Assembly (NCBI GenBank): GCA_020052215.1
Contig: JAGVPN010000390.1
Location: 1-9,724, forward strand
Length of the DNA stretch: 9,724 nucleotides
Reading direction: 5' to 3'
Origin: Syntrophobacterales bacterium
GTDB lineage: Bacteria > Desulfobacterota > Desulfobaccia > Desulfobaccales > 0-14-0-80-60-11
Position 1 is the first letter of the stretch; each line of letters begins with the position of its first letter. The position numbers were made by a program, and so were the translations under genes. Shown one piece after another: positions 1 through 6,561 of the stretch. The notes beneath the pieces were generated by a model. That model was not told where the DNA came from, ran no database searches, and saw only the letters and a program-made list of their open reading frames with translations.

Positions 1-1
1 G

Positions 2-508
2 GCCCGGATCCGGGAAGGGTTGGCGGCGGGGAAAGCCTATCTGGGATTTTGTCTGGGACACCAGTTGCTGGCCCATGTGCTGGGATGCCGGGTCGGCCCC
101 CTGCCCCAAAAATCCGTGGGCTTCATCACCGGGGAGTTGACCCCCGCGGGTATGGCGCACCCGGTCTTTCAGGGGTTGCCGTCTCAACTCAACCTGTTCA
201 AATGGCACGGCCAGGGGGTGCTGCCGCCGTTGCCGGCCGGAGTCAGCCTCCTGGCCAGATCGGCCGCGGCGCCGGTGGAGGCCCTGGGGTTGGCGGACAA
301 CCCCCGGGTGGTGGGGCTGCAGTTCGATAACCATGCCGCGGCCCTGGATGTGGCTACCTGGCTCAAACACGACGGCGAGTGGGCCTTGACGGGCTCAGGG
401 GCCGACCCCGAAGCCATGGTGGCTCGCGCCGTAGCCCAGGAGGTGGCCATGGGCCGTGAGTTCCGCCTTTTCATGCAAAATTTCTTTCGGCTGATCTGGG
501 GCTCATAG
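2..508 (+). CDS. Class I glutamine amidotransferase domain protein, 5'-truncated by the window edge
   Basis: The reading frame is open from base 2, so the N-terminus lies outside the window. A TTG at 20 would be an internal codon, not a start. The visible part begins with the nucleophile elbow G-F-C-L-G-H-Q (Cys codon at 50-52), the signature of class I (GMP synthase/TrpG-type) glutaminase domains, which release ammonia from glutamine. Further on, K-W-H-G matches the conserved WHGD region. The final active-site block, normally Q-F-H-P-E, reads Q-F-D-N-H (codons about 320-334), so the His and Glu that activate the Cys are not in place. A C-terminal extension of about 55 residues ends in an F-rich helix (FRLFMQNFFRLIW). 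Family assignment is firm. The acceptor substrate is unknown, and the protein may be a weak or inactive glutaminase or a binding protein. No downstream partner gene is visible. Confidence 0.85.
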   Translation, partial: ARIREGLAAGKAYLGFCLGHQLLAHVLGCRVGPLPQKSVGFITGELTPAGMAHPVFQGLPSQLNLFKWHGQGVLPPLPAGVSLLARSAAAPVEALGLADNPRVVGLQFDNHAAALDVATWLKHDGEWALTGSGADPEAMVARAVAQEVAMGREFRLFMQNFFRLIWGS

Positions 509-604
509 TTTTTCTGGAAAAGGCCGTAAATGGCCTTAACTGATTGAACCCTCGGGGGCGATCAAGGCAGTTCCTCATGGACCTTTGGACTACCGGTAAA
601 TCAC

Positions 605-666
605 GAAAAGTTCATGATGGGCATACCCCCAACTTTGAACTTTGAACCTTGAACCCGGAACTTTTC
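605..666. repeat. Degenerate 7-bp tandem repeat with flanking 9-bp inverted repeat
   Basis: Five heptads run without gaps from 632 to 666: ACTTTGA, ACTTTGA, ACCTTGA, ACCCGGA, ACTTTTC. The last overlaps a GAACTTTTC arm (658-666) that is the exact reverse complement of GAAAAGTTC at 605-613. The element lies in the non-coding gap 509-752 between the amidotransferase gene and the small 60-codon gene. The rest of that gap holds only a weak AAGGCC/GGCCTT hairpin (520-537). Function is unknown; it could fold as a long-loop hairpin or be an intergenic repeat. Confidence 0.5.
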
Positions 667-752
667 AAGGTGCGCTTCCGGAGCAAATTTCGGTGCTTGA
701 ACGCCTGGCATGAAAATTGAAGTTATATTGAATAAACCTCTGAGAGCGGGCG

Positions 753-935
753 ATGAAGCGCAACAAGCGAACCGAAACCATGGGCCACGAAGACTTGACT
801 CCCCTGACGGAGCAAATCCTGGCTGAAATGGGTGACGAAGGGGCTGAAATTCGCGAGCGGTTAATAAATTTCTATCGCCGCCGGTCGCTGAATAACCTGC
901 CGTTGTTTCTCAAACATCTCGATAAAACCGCCTGA
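753..935 (+). CDS. Small hypothetical protein, 60 residues
   Basis: I do not recognise this protein. It is short, charged and has no signal peptide or membrane segment. Residues 1-10 are basic (MKRNKRTETM), the middle (residues 14-40) is acidic and looks helical, and residues 41-60 include a basic stretch YRRRSLNN and a leucine-rich LPLFLKHL that could form an amphipathic helix. The ATG at 753 has only a weak purine-rich stretch (GAGAGCGGG) upstream. A second ATG at 780 has no better ribosome-binding site. It stands alone, on the same strand as the amidotransferase gene but 244 nt beyond it, and convergent with recJ. Its composition is less GC-biased than shadow frames in this window, which argues mildly for a real gene. 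A DNA- or RNA-binding small protein is possible, but nothing shows it. Confidence 0.5.
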   Translation: MKRNKRTETMGHEDLTPLTEQILAEMGDEGAEIRERLINFYRRRSLNNLPLFLKHLDKTA

Positions 936-1036
936 ACCCCGGAGTTGGGCGGAACCCCCGGATCTTTTGCCTCGGGAAACTTTCAGGGTTTTCCGGACCA
1001 GCCGGCGGGGTCGCCAGTGTGGGTGTCGGGGTGAGA

Positions 1037-1067
1037 GAAGTCTAGACTTCGGCGGCGCTCCGGAGTC
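1037..1067. other. Perfect 14-bp palindrome overlapping an 8-bp hairpin between convergent genes
   Basis: GAAGTCTAGACTTC (1037-1050) is a perfect palindrome. Its right arm also forms the left arm of a second stem, GACTTCGG (1045-1052) with CCGGAGTC (1060-1067), which pairs over 8 bp with one G-U and a 7-nt loop. The two folds exclude each other. The site lies in the 224-nt gap between the 3' ends of the 60-codon gene (+) and recJ (-). No T-run follows in either direction, so it is not a textbook terminator. It could be a transcription-end structure or a protein-binding palindrome. Confidence 0.4.
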
Positions 1068-1159
1068 CCCGGGATGCTCTGCCATTTATGCATCCCGACA
1101 CTTGACCTCGCCGGATGCAGATCGCTTGATTGACGCAGGGGAGAAGAGGCAAACTTTTT

Positions 1160-2866
1160 TCAGGGCTTGCCCCAGTCCAGCAGGCGGAGGTCCAGGGAGG
1201 TCCGCCCCTGGTAATGCGATATCCTGGCGCCCAGGGCCACGTCCAGAGTGCCGTCCAGGGGATGGTGGGCGGCCATATCAAAGGCGATGGCCTCCAGGAC
1301 GTTGCCGCCCTGGGTCAACTGCACCTTCAAATGCCGCTGGTTTATTACCCGGGAGCCCAGGCATTGCACCCCCAGGCAGACGATCACCGGCGCCGGGTTG
1401 CCGGGGCCGAAGGGTCTTAAGGTCTCCAGGTGCCGGTTAAAGGTGCTATCCAGTTCGTGCAACTCCACCTGGGCGTCAACTTTGAGGGTGGGCCGGGGTG
1501 GCTCAAGACCCACCTGCTCGTGGAAGGCCTGCTCCAGGAGGTCTTGTAAGGCCGGCACCTGGTCCGCGGCCAACTCGAAGCCCGCCGCCGCCGCATGCCC
1601 CCCGTATTTGTGGAGCACCTGGCGGCAGGCGTGCAGCCCCTTGAACAGGTGAAAGGCTTCGACGGACCGGGCCGAGCCCCGGCCCCGGCCGTTTACCAGG
1701 CTCACCAGGGCCGCGGGCCGGTGGTATTCGTCCGCCAGCCGGGCCGCCACGATACCGATCACTCCGGGGTGCCAGCCCTCTTCGGCCAGGACCAGCACCG
1801 GCCGCGTTTCCAGACCGCGTCGGCGGATCAAGGCCCGGGCCTGTTTCAGGACCGCTTCTTCCAGGGCCTGGCGCTGCCGGTTGAGATTGTGCAGATATCT
1901 GGCCTGAACCCGGGCCTGGGCCAGGTCGTCGGAGAGCAGCAGTTCCAGGGCGCACCGGGCCTGGCCCATCCGGCCGGCGGCATTGAGCCGGGGCGCCAGT
2001 TGGAAGACCACGTTCTGATAGGAAATGGGCTTGCCTTCCAACTGGGTGACTTCCTTCAGGGCGATGATCCCGGGGCGGCGGCTCTCCTCCAGGACCTTGA
2101 GCCCCTGGCGCACCAGGATGCGGTTTTCCCCCACCAGCGGCACCACGTCGGCGGCGGTGCCCAGGGCCACCAGGTCCAGATAAGACTTGAGGTTGGGCTC
2201 CCGGTGCTGCCTGAACCAGCCATCGGCCCTAAGATCCGCCCGCACCCCCAGGGCCAGGAGCAAGGCCACCCCCACCCCGGCCAGCTCGCCGAAGGGATAA
2301 GCGTGGCCGACTCGCTTGGGATTGACCACGGCCAGGGCGTCGGGCAGCTCCGGGGGAATCTCGTGGTGGTCGGTGATGATCACCTCCAGGCCCTGAGCCT
2401 TGGCCCAGGCCACCTCCGCCGCGTCGCTGATGCCGCAGTCCACCGTGACCACGAGCCGGGTCTTAGGCGCCAGCTCTTTCAGAGCCTCAATCTTGAGGCC
2501 GTAACCCTGGGTCAGCCGGTCGGGGATGTAGGGAATGCAATTGAGGCCCAACTCCCGCAGGAACTGGTGCAGGACCGCGGTGGCGGTAATGCCGTCGGCG
2601 TCGTAGTCGCCATAGACGGCCACCGGCTCTCCCTGGCGCACCGCCCGGCCCAGACGGGCGGCGGCGGCTTCCAGGTCCGGCAGTTCGAAGGGGGGATTCA
2701 GGCGCTCCAGGGAGGGGTCCAGAAAGGCCAGGATGTCGCCCTCCGCGGCCAGCCCCCGATTCAACAGGACGCGGGCCACCAGCCGGGGGAGGTTGTGCCG
2801 GGCCATGACCGCGGCCACCAACTCCGGCTGTTCCGGGTAAACCTGCCAGGCCTTTTTGCGGCGCAA
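1160..2866 (-). CDS. recJ: Single-stranded-DNA-specific 5'-3' exonuclease RecJ
   Basis: RecJ degrades single-stranded DNA 5' to 3' in recombination, mismatch repair and restart of stalled forks. The 568 residues match the usual length (E. coli about 577). Metal-binding DHH motifs are present in order: YGDYDADG (85-92), TVDCG (141-145), TDHH (165-168) and the GTAADVVPL block (236-244). RLNAAGRM follows at 293-300. The DHHA1 domain carries GWHPGVIGIVA (364-374), GRGSARS and GGHAAAAGF (422-430), and the C-terminal 120 residues look like the OB-fold. The start is a TTG at 2864-2866; the GGAGGA site 4 nt before it (2871-2876 on the plus strand) decides this start over later codons. It is the last gene of a minus-strand run, separated from the methyltransferase gene by 103 nt that hold a palindromic element. 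All key residues are present, so it should be active. Confidence 0.97.
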   Translation of the reverse strand: MRRKKAWQVYPEQPELVAAVMARHNLPRLVARVLLNRGLAAEGDILAFLDPSLERLNPPFELPDLEAAAARLGRAVRQGEPVAVYGDYDADGITATAVLHQFLRELGLNCIPYIPDRLTQGYGLKIEALKELAPKTRLVVTVDCGISDAAEVAWAKAQGLEVIITDHHEIPPELPDALAVVNPKRVGHAYPFGELAGVGVALLLALGVRADLRADGWFRQHREPNLKSYLDLVALGTAADVVPLVGENRILVRQGLKVLEESRRPGIIALKEVTQLEGKPISYQNVVFQLAPRLNAAGRMGQARCALELLLSDDLAQARVQARYLHNLNRQRQALEEAVLKQARALIRRRGLETRPVLVLAEEGWHPGVIGIVAARLADEYHRPAALVSLVNGRGRGSARSVEAFHLFKGLHACRQVLHKYGGHAAAAGFELAADQVPALQDLLEQAFHEQVGLEPPRPTLKVDAQVELHELDSTFNRHLETLRPFGPGNPAPVIVCLGVQCLGSRVINQRHLKVQLTQGGNVLEAIAFDMAAHHPLDGTLDVALGARISHYQGRTSLDLRLLDWGKP

Positions 2867-2870
2867 TCTT

Positions 2871-2876
2871 TCCTCC
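2871..2876 (-). promoter_or_regulatory. Ribosome-binding site GGAGGA that fixes the TTG start of recJ
   Basis: Reading the minus strand, GGAGGA AAGA TTG places a near-perfect Shine-Dalgarno sequence 4 nt before a TTG codon. No ATG or GTG with an equal site lies nearby, so TTG initiation is the best reading. Confidence 0.75.
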
Positions 2877-2895
2877 GGTTCGCGGTTTTAAGTAT

Positions 2896-2959
2896 CATAG
2901 GGCGGCCCGTGGCCGCCAATAAACGCCAAACCCTGGCGGCGTGCCTAGCACGCCCTATG
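2896..2959. repeat. Multi-hairpin palindromic element (REP/MITE-like), CATAGGGCG ends
   Basis: A 9-bp perfect terminal inverted repeat, CATAGGGCG (2896-2904) and CGCCCTATG (2951-2959), encloses three short perfect hairpins: GGCGGCC-cgt-GGCCGCC (2901-2917), CGCCA-aaccc-TGGCG (2924-2938) and GCGTGC-cta-GCACGC (2939-2953). The outer arms overlap the first and last hairpins, so the folded form would be a CATAG/CTATG stem carrying three hairpins, a cloverleaf. It fills the gap between recJ and the methyltransferase gene. Short multi-hairpin elements of this kind are known as REP/BIME or MITE-type repeats. No transposase is encoded here. Confidence 0.7.
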
Positions 2960-2969
2960 GCTACTTTGA

Positions 2970-4445
2970 TTAATTCTCTGATGGTTCCAATGGTAATATT
3001 AAGTTATTGTTGTTGTTTTCTTTTACTTTATCAGCCTTCTTAAAAGTAACATTCACCCGAGAGGGCGGTAAGTTTATTTTTTTATGGTCTAGAAGTTCCC
3101 TGATAGTAAGAATTTGCATACGCGGATGACTCGTCCCCCAAGGCGAGTCATACCGTCCCGCTTCAGCAGCTTCAACCCGCATGGGTTGGGTTGGCTCCTT
3201 TAAGGTGATTAGCACCCCTAATTCGGCCTGCTCCCGTTGTAAAACCCCTTTTAAATCTCGCATGTGAGCTACTGATGTATGTCCTGATTTTACCGAAAAG
3301 ATCACCTGTTTTGTCTTAACCCCCTTAGATTCATCATGAAAGTAAAGACGCCCGTCGATGCCACGATCTGCCCCTTTTTTCTGTTCTGCAGGGCGTGCGC
3401 CTACCAGTCCTAATGCCCAACATTGAAATTGGTAAGGATCTTCTTTGGCCAATTTCTCAGCATCCGGCATTGAAACGGGTTCCCCAATAACCTTGTAAGG
3501 CACATTTTCTCCAAACACATCCCTAATTCTGTTCCTAATTAAACTAATGGACAGGTGAGTAATATCAATGCCTATCCACCTTCGATTCAGCCTTTGAGCG
3601 GTAACTATGGTAGTTCCACAGCCACAGAAAGGATCAAGTACCGTATCTCCTTCTTTACTGCTTGCTAATAAAATTCTCTCTATTAATAGTTCCGGTTTTT
3701 GAGTTGGAAAAAGTTGTTTCACAGGTGGTACTCTGCCAATATCCCAGACATCATCCTGGCGAACTCCTAGAGAGTCTTCTTCTTCGGTACGGGAAGGAAC
3801 TCGCCGACCCACTTCATCATAACCTGATACAATTTTTGCTGTGCCGAATCGTTTCAAGGTTGACGGGGCGCGATCCATAAATAGCTGATTGAATATTCGA
3901 TTTTTGCTATCAGATTTAGAGTAGAAAAGAATAATGTCATGATTTCTTTGAAATGCATATTTACCTGAAGGCCATTTACGATAATGCCAAATAATTTCAT
4001 TCTTAAAGTTTACTGAACCAAAAATACCATCCAAAAGCAACTTAAGGTAATGGCTAGCTGTTGGATCACAGTGTAAGAAGATGCTTCCCGTTGCTTTTAA
4101 AACTCTGCGAAGTTCAATTAGGCGTGGAGTCATCATAGACAAATAAGCCAACATATCACAGCCGCCAATATAACCATGAAGCGCTTGCATAAGTTTTGAG
4201 ATATTGCCGCCTGATTCCACAATTTTCTTGTAAGTAGCTACTGCCGCTTCATCCCACCTCCAAGTATCTTCAAAGGCTTTAATTTGGGCTTTTGACCTCG
4301 AACCATCCTGCTCGGCAAATAAAACATTATACTTTTGATTGCTTTTAAATGGGGGGTCAAGGTAAACTATATCGACTGATTCATCTTTAAAATGAAGGTC
4401 AAGAACATCTATATTATCTCCATAGTAAAGGATATTTTCTTCCAT
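2970..4445 (-). CDS. N4/N6-type DNA methyltransferase fused to a C-terminal Mrr-like nuclease domain
   Basis: The protein should transfer a methyl group from S-adenosylmethionine to an exocyclic amino group in DNA. Catalytic motif IV, DPPF (30-33), comes before the AdoMet-binding motif I, DPFCGCGTT (271-279). This is the beta-class order, with the target-recognition region between (about 140-245). After residue 340 a second domain begins: GADRGIDG (358-365), then FSVKSG (383-388), then VLITLKEPTQPM and GRY. The spacing of Asp364 to Ser384-Val-Lys386 fits a PD-(D/E)xK Mrr-type fold, with Ser where Glu/Gln is usual. A short tail has a run of five Asn. The ATG at 4443-4445 has GGGAGG 7 nt upstream and lies 19 nt after the hydrolase gene, so the two are probably co-transcribed. 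Codon use and base composition are clearly more A+T-rich than all neighbours, pointing to horizontal acquisition. The nuclease may be active (one-gene restriction-modification) or only DNA-binding; target site unknown. Confidence 0.9.
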   Translation of the reverse strand: MEENILYYGDNIDVLDLHFKDESVDIVYLDPPFKSNQKYNVLFAEQDGSRSKAQIKAFEDTWRWDEAAVATYKKIVESGGNISKLMQALHGYIGGCDMLAYLSMMTPRLIELRRVLKATGSIFLHCDPTASHYLKLLLDGIFGSVNFKNEIIWHYRKWPSGKYAFQRNHDIILFYSKSDSKNRIFNQLFMDRAPSTLKRFGTAKIVSGYDEVGRRVPSRTEEEDSLGVRQDDVWDIGRVPPVKQLFPTQKPELLIERILLASSKEGDTVLDPFCGCGTTIVTAQRLNRRWIGIDITHLSISLIRNRIRDVFGENVPYKVIGEPVSMPDAEKLAKEDPYQFQCWALGLVGARPAEQKKGADRGIDGRLYFHDESKGVKTKQVIFSVKSGHTSVAHMRDLKGVLQREQAELGVLITLKEPTQPMRVEAAEAGRYDSPWGTSHPRMQILTIRELLDHKKINLPPSRVNVTFKKADKVKENNNNNLILPLEPSEN

Positions 4446-4464
4446 ATCTTAGCCTCCCGTTTAT

Positions 4465-5181
4465 TTACTCAACGCTTTCTCCAGGCTTCAAAGGAATCAC
4501 CGTGATCTCCGGCTCCCCTTGCAGGCGTTCAATCAATTCCTCCGGCGTGCCGGTGAGCACCGGGAAGGTGCCGTAATGCATGGGGATGACCCAGCGGGGT
4601 TTGAGCATCCGGCAGGCCAGGGCCGCCTCGGCCGGGCTCATGACGTAATGGCTGCCGATGGGGAGCATGGCCAGCTCCGGATGGTAGATCTCCCGGATGA
4701 GTTCCATGTCTTTAAAGACCGCAGTGTCGCCGGCGTGGTAGGCCACGAAGCCATTAGGAAACTCCACCACGAAGCCTGCCGGGTCGCCGGCGGCGATGAG
4801 TCTGCCGCCCTCGTCCACCGTGGAGGAGTGCACCGCCTGGGTCATGGTGACCTTGCACCCGGCCACCGCGACCGTCCCGCCCTTGTTCATGCCGATGACC
4901 TCAGGCGCGCCCTGCCGGGCCAGGATGACGCTGAGCTCGTGGATGGCCACCACCGGGGCGCCGGTGTGTCGGGCCACGGCCACGGTTTCGCCCACGTGGT
5001 CGCCGTGGCCGTGAGTCACCAGGATGAGGTCAACCGGCCCTACTTTATCCACCGGGGTGTGGAGCACCGGGTTGCTGAGCCAGGGGTCGATGAGCACGTT
5101 CACCCCCGGGCCGGCCAATTTAAAGGCCGAGTGGCCCAAAAAGGTTATTTGTATGCCCCGGCCGATTTTTGCTTGCGCCAT
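4465..5181 (-). CDS. UPF0173 family metal-dependent hydrolase (metallo-beta-lactamase fold)
   Basis: This 238-residue protein shows the metallo-beta-lactamase zinc ligands: THGHGDH (56-62), His118 in AVHSS, the AYHAGDT block (147-153) with Asp152, and His202 in IPMHYGTFP. The opening ITFLGHSAFKL, the IDPWL block and the GSHYVMSP segment are typical of the UPF0173 (YtkL-like) group, usually about 225-230 residues. The substrate of this group is not established. There is no signal peptide, so it should be cytosolic. GGAGG lies 5-6 nt before the ATG at 5179-5181. Downstream on the same strand, after 19 nt, is the methyltransferase gene, whose lower GC suggests it arrived later and now rides on this transcript. 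A palindromic repeat lies just upstream, at 5211-5269. Confidence 0.93.
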   Translation of the reverse strand: MAQAKIGRGIQITFLGHSAFKLAGPGVNVLIDPWLSNPVLHTPVDKVGPVDLILVTHGHGDHVGETVAVARHTGAPVVAIHELSVILARQGAPEVIGMNKGGTVAVAGCKVTMTQAVHSSTVDEGGRLIAAGDPAGFVVEFPNGFVAYHAGDTAVFKDMELIREIYHPELAMLPIGSHYVMSPAEAALACRMLKPRWVIPMHYGTFPVLTGTPEELIERLQGEPEITVIPLKPGESVE

Positions 5182-5210
5182 GACACCCTCCTGACCTGAA
5201 AAATTCTTGC

Positions 5211-5269
5211 GTAGGGTGCGTCTTACGCACCAATTAATCAGAGGTATCGGCGGGCAGTGCCCGCCCTAC
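5211..5269. repeat. Two-hairpin palindromic element with GTAGGG/CCCTAC ends
   Basis: GTAGGG (5211-5216) and CCCTAC (5264-5269) are inverted ends. Inside are GGTGCGT-ctt-ACGCACC (5215-5231) and GGCGGGCA-g-TGCCCGCC (5249-5265), both perfect stems, with about 17 nt of AT-rich spacer between. It lies between the potassium channel gene (stop at 5334) and the hydrolase gene (start 5181), so on the minus-strand transcript it could form a strong structure that ends or stabilises the channel mRNA. Beyond it, GCTGA is repeated at 5295, 5309 and 5316. Confidence 0.8.
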
Positions 5270-5333
5270 AGGTTACGTCTCAACCTGTTCTTTGGCTGAA
5301 GACCGAAAGCTGACCGCTGATAGCTATTCCGCC

Positions 5334-6326
5334 TCACTGCACCATCTGCTCCAGGGCGTCCAGGTTTTTCCGCAGGCCCAGGGCAATGAGGGTGTCTCCG
5401 CCCAGAATCGGGGTCTCGTGGCTGGGGTTGAAGAGCATCTCGCCGTCAGCCCGCTTGATGGCCACCAGGATGAGGTTCAGGTTTTGGCGGATCCCCGAGT
5501 CCGACAGCGGCACCCCCTGGAGGGGAGAGGCGGGGCCCACGGCGATCTCCTCCATGGTCCAGTCCACCCCCTCCTTCATGGCCAGTTCCATGAAGGTCAC
5601 CACCGTGGGGCGCATGATGGTCTGGGCCATTTTTTGCCCGCCCATGCGATAGGGCGACTCCACCTTGTTGGCCCCGGCCCGGAGCAGTTTCTTTTCCGAG
5701 CCGATGTCCTCCCCCCGGGCCACGATGAAGAGATTGGGGTTGAGACTGCGGGCGGTCAACACGACGTAGACGTTGTCCGCGTCCGTGGAAACCACTGATA
5801 TCAGCCCCTTAGCCCGTTCGAGGCCCGCCTCCAGGAGGATCTCTTCCCGGGTGGCGTCACCGATGATGAAATAATAGCCTAACTCTTCCAGGCGGGGGGC
5901 CATGGACTGATGGTGTTCCACCACCACCAGGGACAGGCCCCGGTCTTTGAGATGCCGGGCGATAATTTCGCCGATGCGCCCGAAGCCGCAGAGGATGTAA
6001 TGATTTTTCAGCTTTCTGATATGTTTGATCAATTTGCGCCTTCCCAGGACCGTCTGGAGCTCCCCTTCGATCACCACCCGGGCCAGAGAGCCCACAATGT
6101 AGAGCATGACCCCCATGCCGGTGAGGATGAGCACCATGTTGTAGATTCGCCCGATCCGGTCCAGGGGATGGGTCTCCCCGTAGCCCACGGTGGTGAGGGT
6201 GGTCACCGTCATGTACAGGGCGTCGAAGAAACTCCAACCTTCCAGCCAGACGAAGCCCAGGCTGCCGATCAACAACAGGGCCAGCAGGCTGGCGGCCCAC
6301 TGGGCGATTTTACCAAAGGTTACCAT
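5334..6326 (-). CDS. Two-TM potassium channel subunit with cytosolic RCK (TrkA-N/TrkA-C) domains
   Basis: The protein forms a K+-selective pore gated by ligands bound to the cytosolic RCK ring, as in MthK. TM1 spans about residues 7-28, the pore helix leads to the selectivity filter TTVGYG (45-50), and TM2 spans about 61-85. The RCK-N Rossmann domain follows, with GFGRIGE (114-120), an acidic residue ending the second strand (Glu137) and GDAT (156-159). RCK-C covers about 240-326. With 330 residues it is a normal full-length single-chain channel. The start is an ATG (6324-6326) without a clear Shine-Dalgarno sequence; it is chosen because TM1 starts right after it. A perfect palindrome lies 15-28 nt upstream. 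No other K+ transport gene is nearby. The acidic end of the Rossmann strand is often linked to NAD(H) or other nucleotide binding, but the ligand cannot be read from sequence. Confidence 0.95.
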   Translation of the reverse strand: MVTFGKIAQWAASLLALLLIGSLGFVWLEGWSFFDALYMTVTTLTTVGYGETHPLDRIGRIYNMVLILTGMGVMLYIVGSLARVVIEGELQTVLGRRKLIKHIRKLKNHYILCGFGRIGEIIARHLKDRGLSLVVVEHHQSMAPRLEELGYYFIIGDATREEILLEAGLERAKGLISVVSTDADNVYVVLTARSLNPNLFIVARGEDIGSEKKLLRAGANKVESPYRMGGQKMAQTIMRPTVVTFMELAMKEGVDWTMEEIAVGPASPLQGVPLSDSGIRQNLNLILVAIKRADGEMLFNPSHETPILGGDTLIALGLRKNLDALEQMVQ

Positions 6327-6340
6327 GGGTGCGGATAGTG

Positions 6341-6354
6341 GGCAAGTTCTTGCC
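6341..6354. promoter_or_regulatory. 14-bp perfect palindrome just upstream of the channel gene, possible operator
   Basis: GGCAAG-tt-CTTGCC is a perfect inverted repeat centred about 21 nt before the channel ATG. It is where a ribosome-binding site would be expected but none is seen, so it could be an operator or an mRNA hairpin limiting translation. The remaining upstream gap (6355-6561) shows no convincing promoter or known RNA. Confidence 0.35.
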
Positions 6355-6561
6355 TAATAAGGCTAAATGGTTCGCAATCCCTATGCTTAATCATCGTCGC
6401 TGCCGAGGCACAACCACCCGCCCTTACGGTTAAGATCAAGATAAATCCAAAAAGTAAAATGTAGGATGGACGCAGGTCTTCAACCGATCTGCCTTTTTTT
6501 AACGGGAAAATTGCAACTGAGCGATGGTCATGCAGAATATCTTCATCACCGGAACGCCCAT

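Noticed and set aside
520..537. AAGGCC-n6-GGCCTT hairpin after the amidotransferase gene
   Set aside because: A 6-bp stem without a following T-run is too weak to call a terminator.
967..1440. Plus-strand ORF of 157 codons over the gap and the recJ 3' end
   Set aside because: Composition is Arg/Pro/Gly-rich, most of it lies antisense to recJ, and there is no ribosome-binding site.
1595..3043. Long plus-strand ORF (482 codons) opposite recJ
   Set aside because: It mirrors the whole of recJ, is rich in Gly, Gln, His and Pro with no recognisable motif, and runs into the methyltransferase tail. This is the usual antisense shadow of a GC-rich gene.
4519..5199. Plus-strand ORF of 226 codons opposite the hydrolase gene
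   Set aside because: Antisense shadow rich in His, Gly and Val; the minus-strand frame encodes a clear metallo-beta-lactamase fold.
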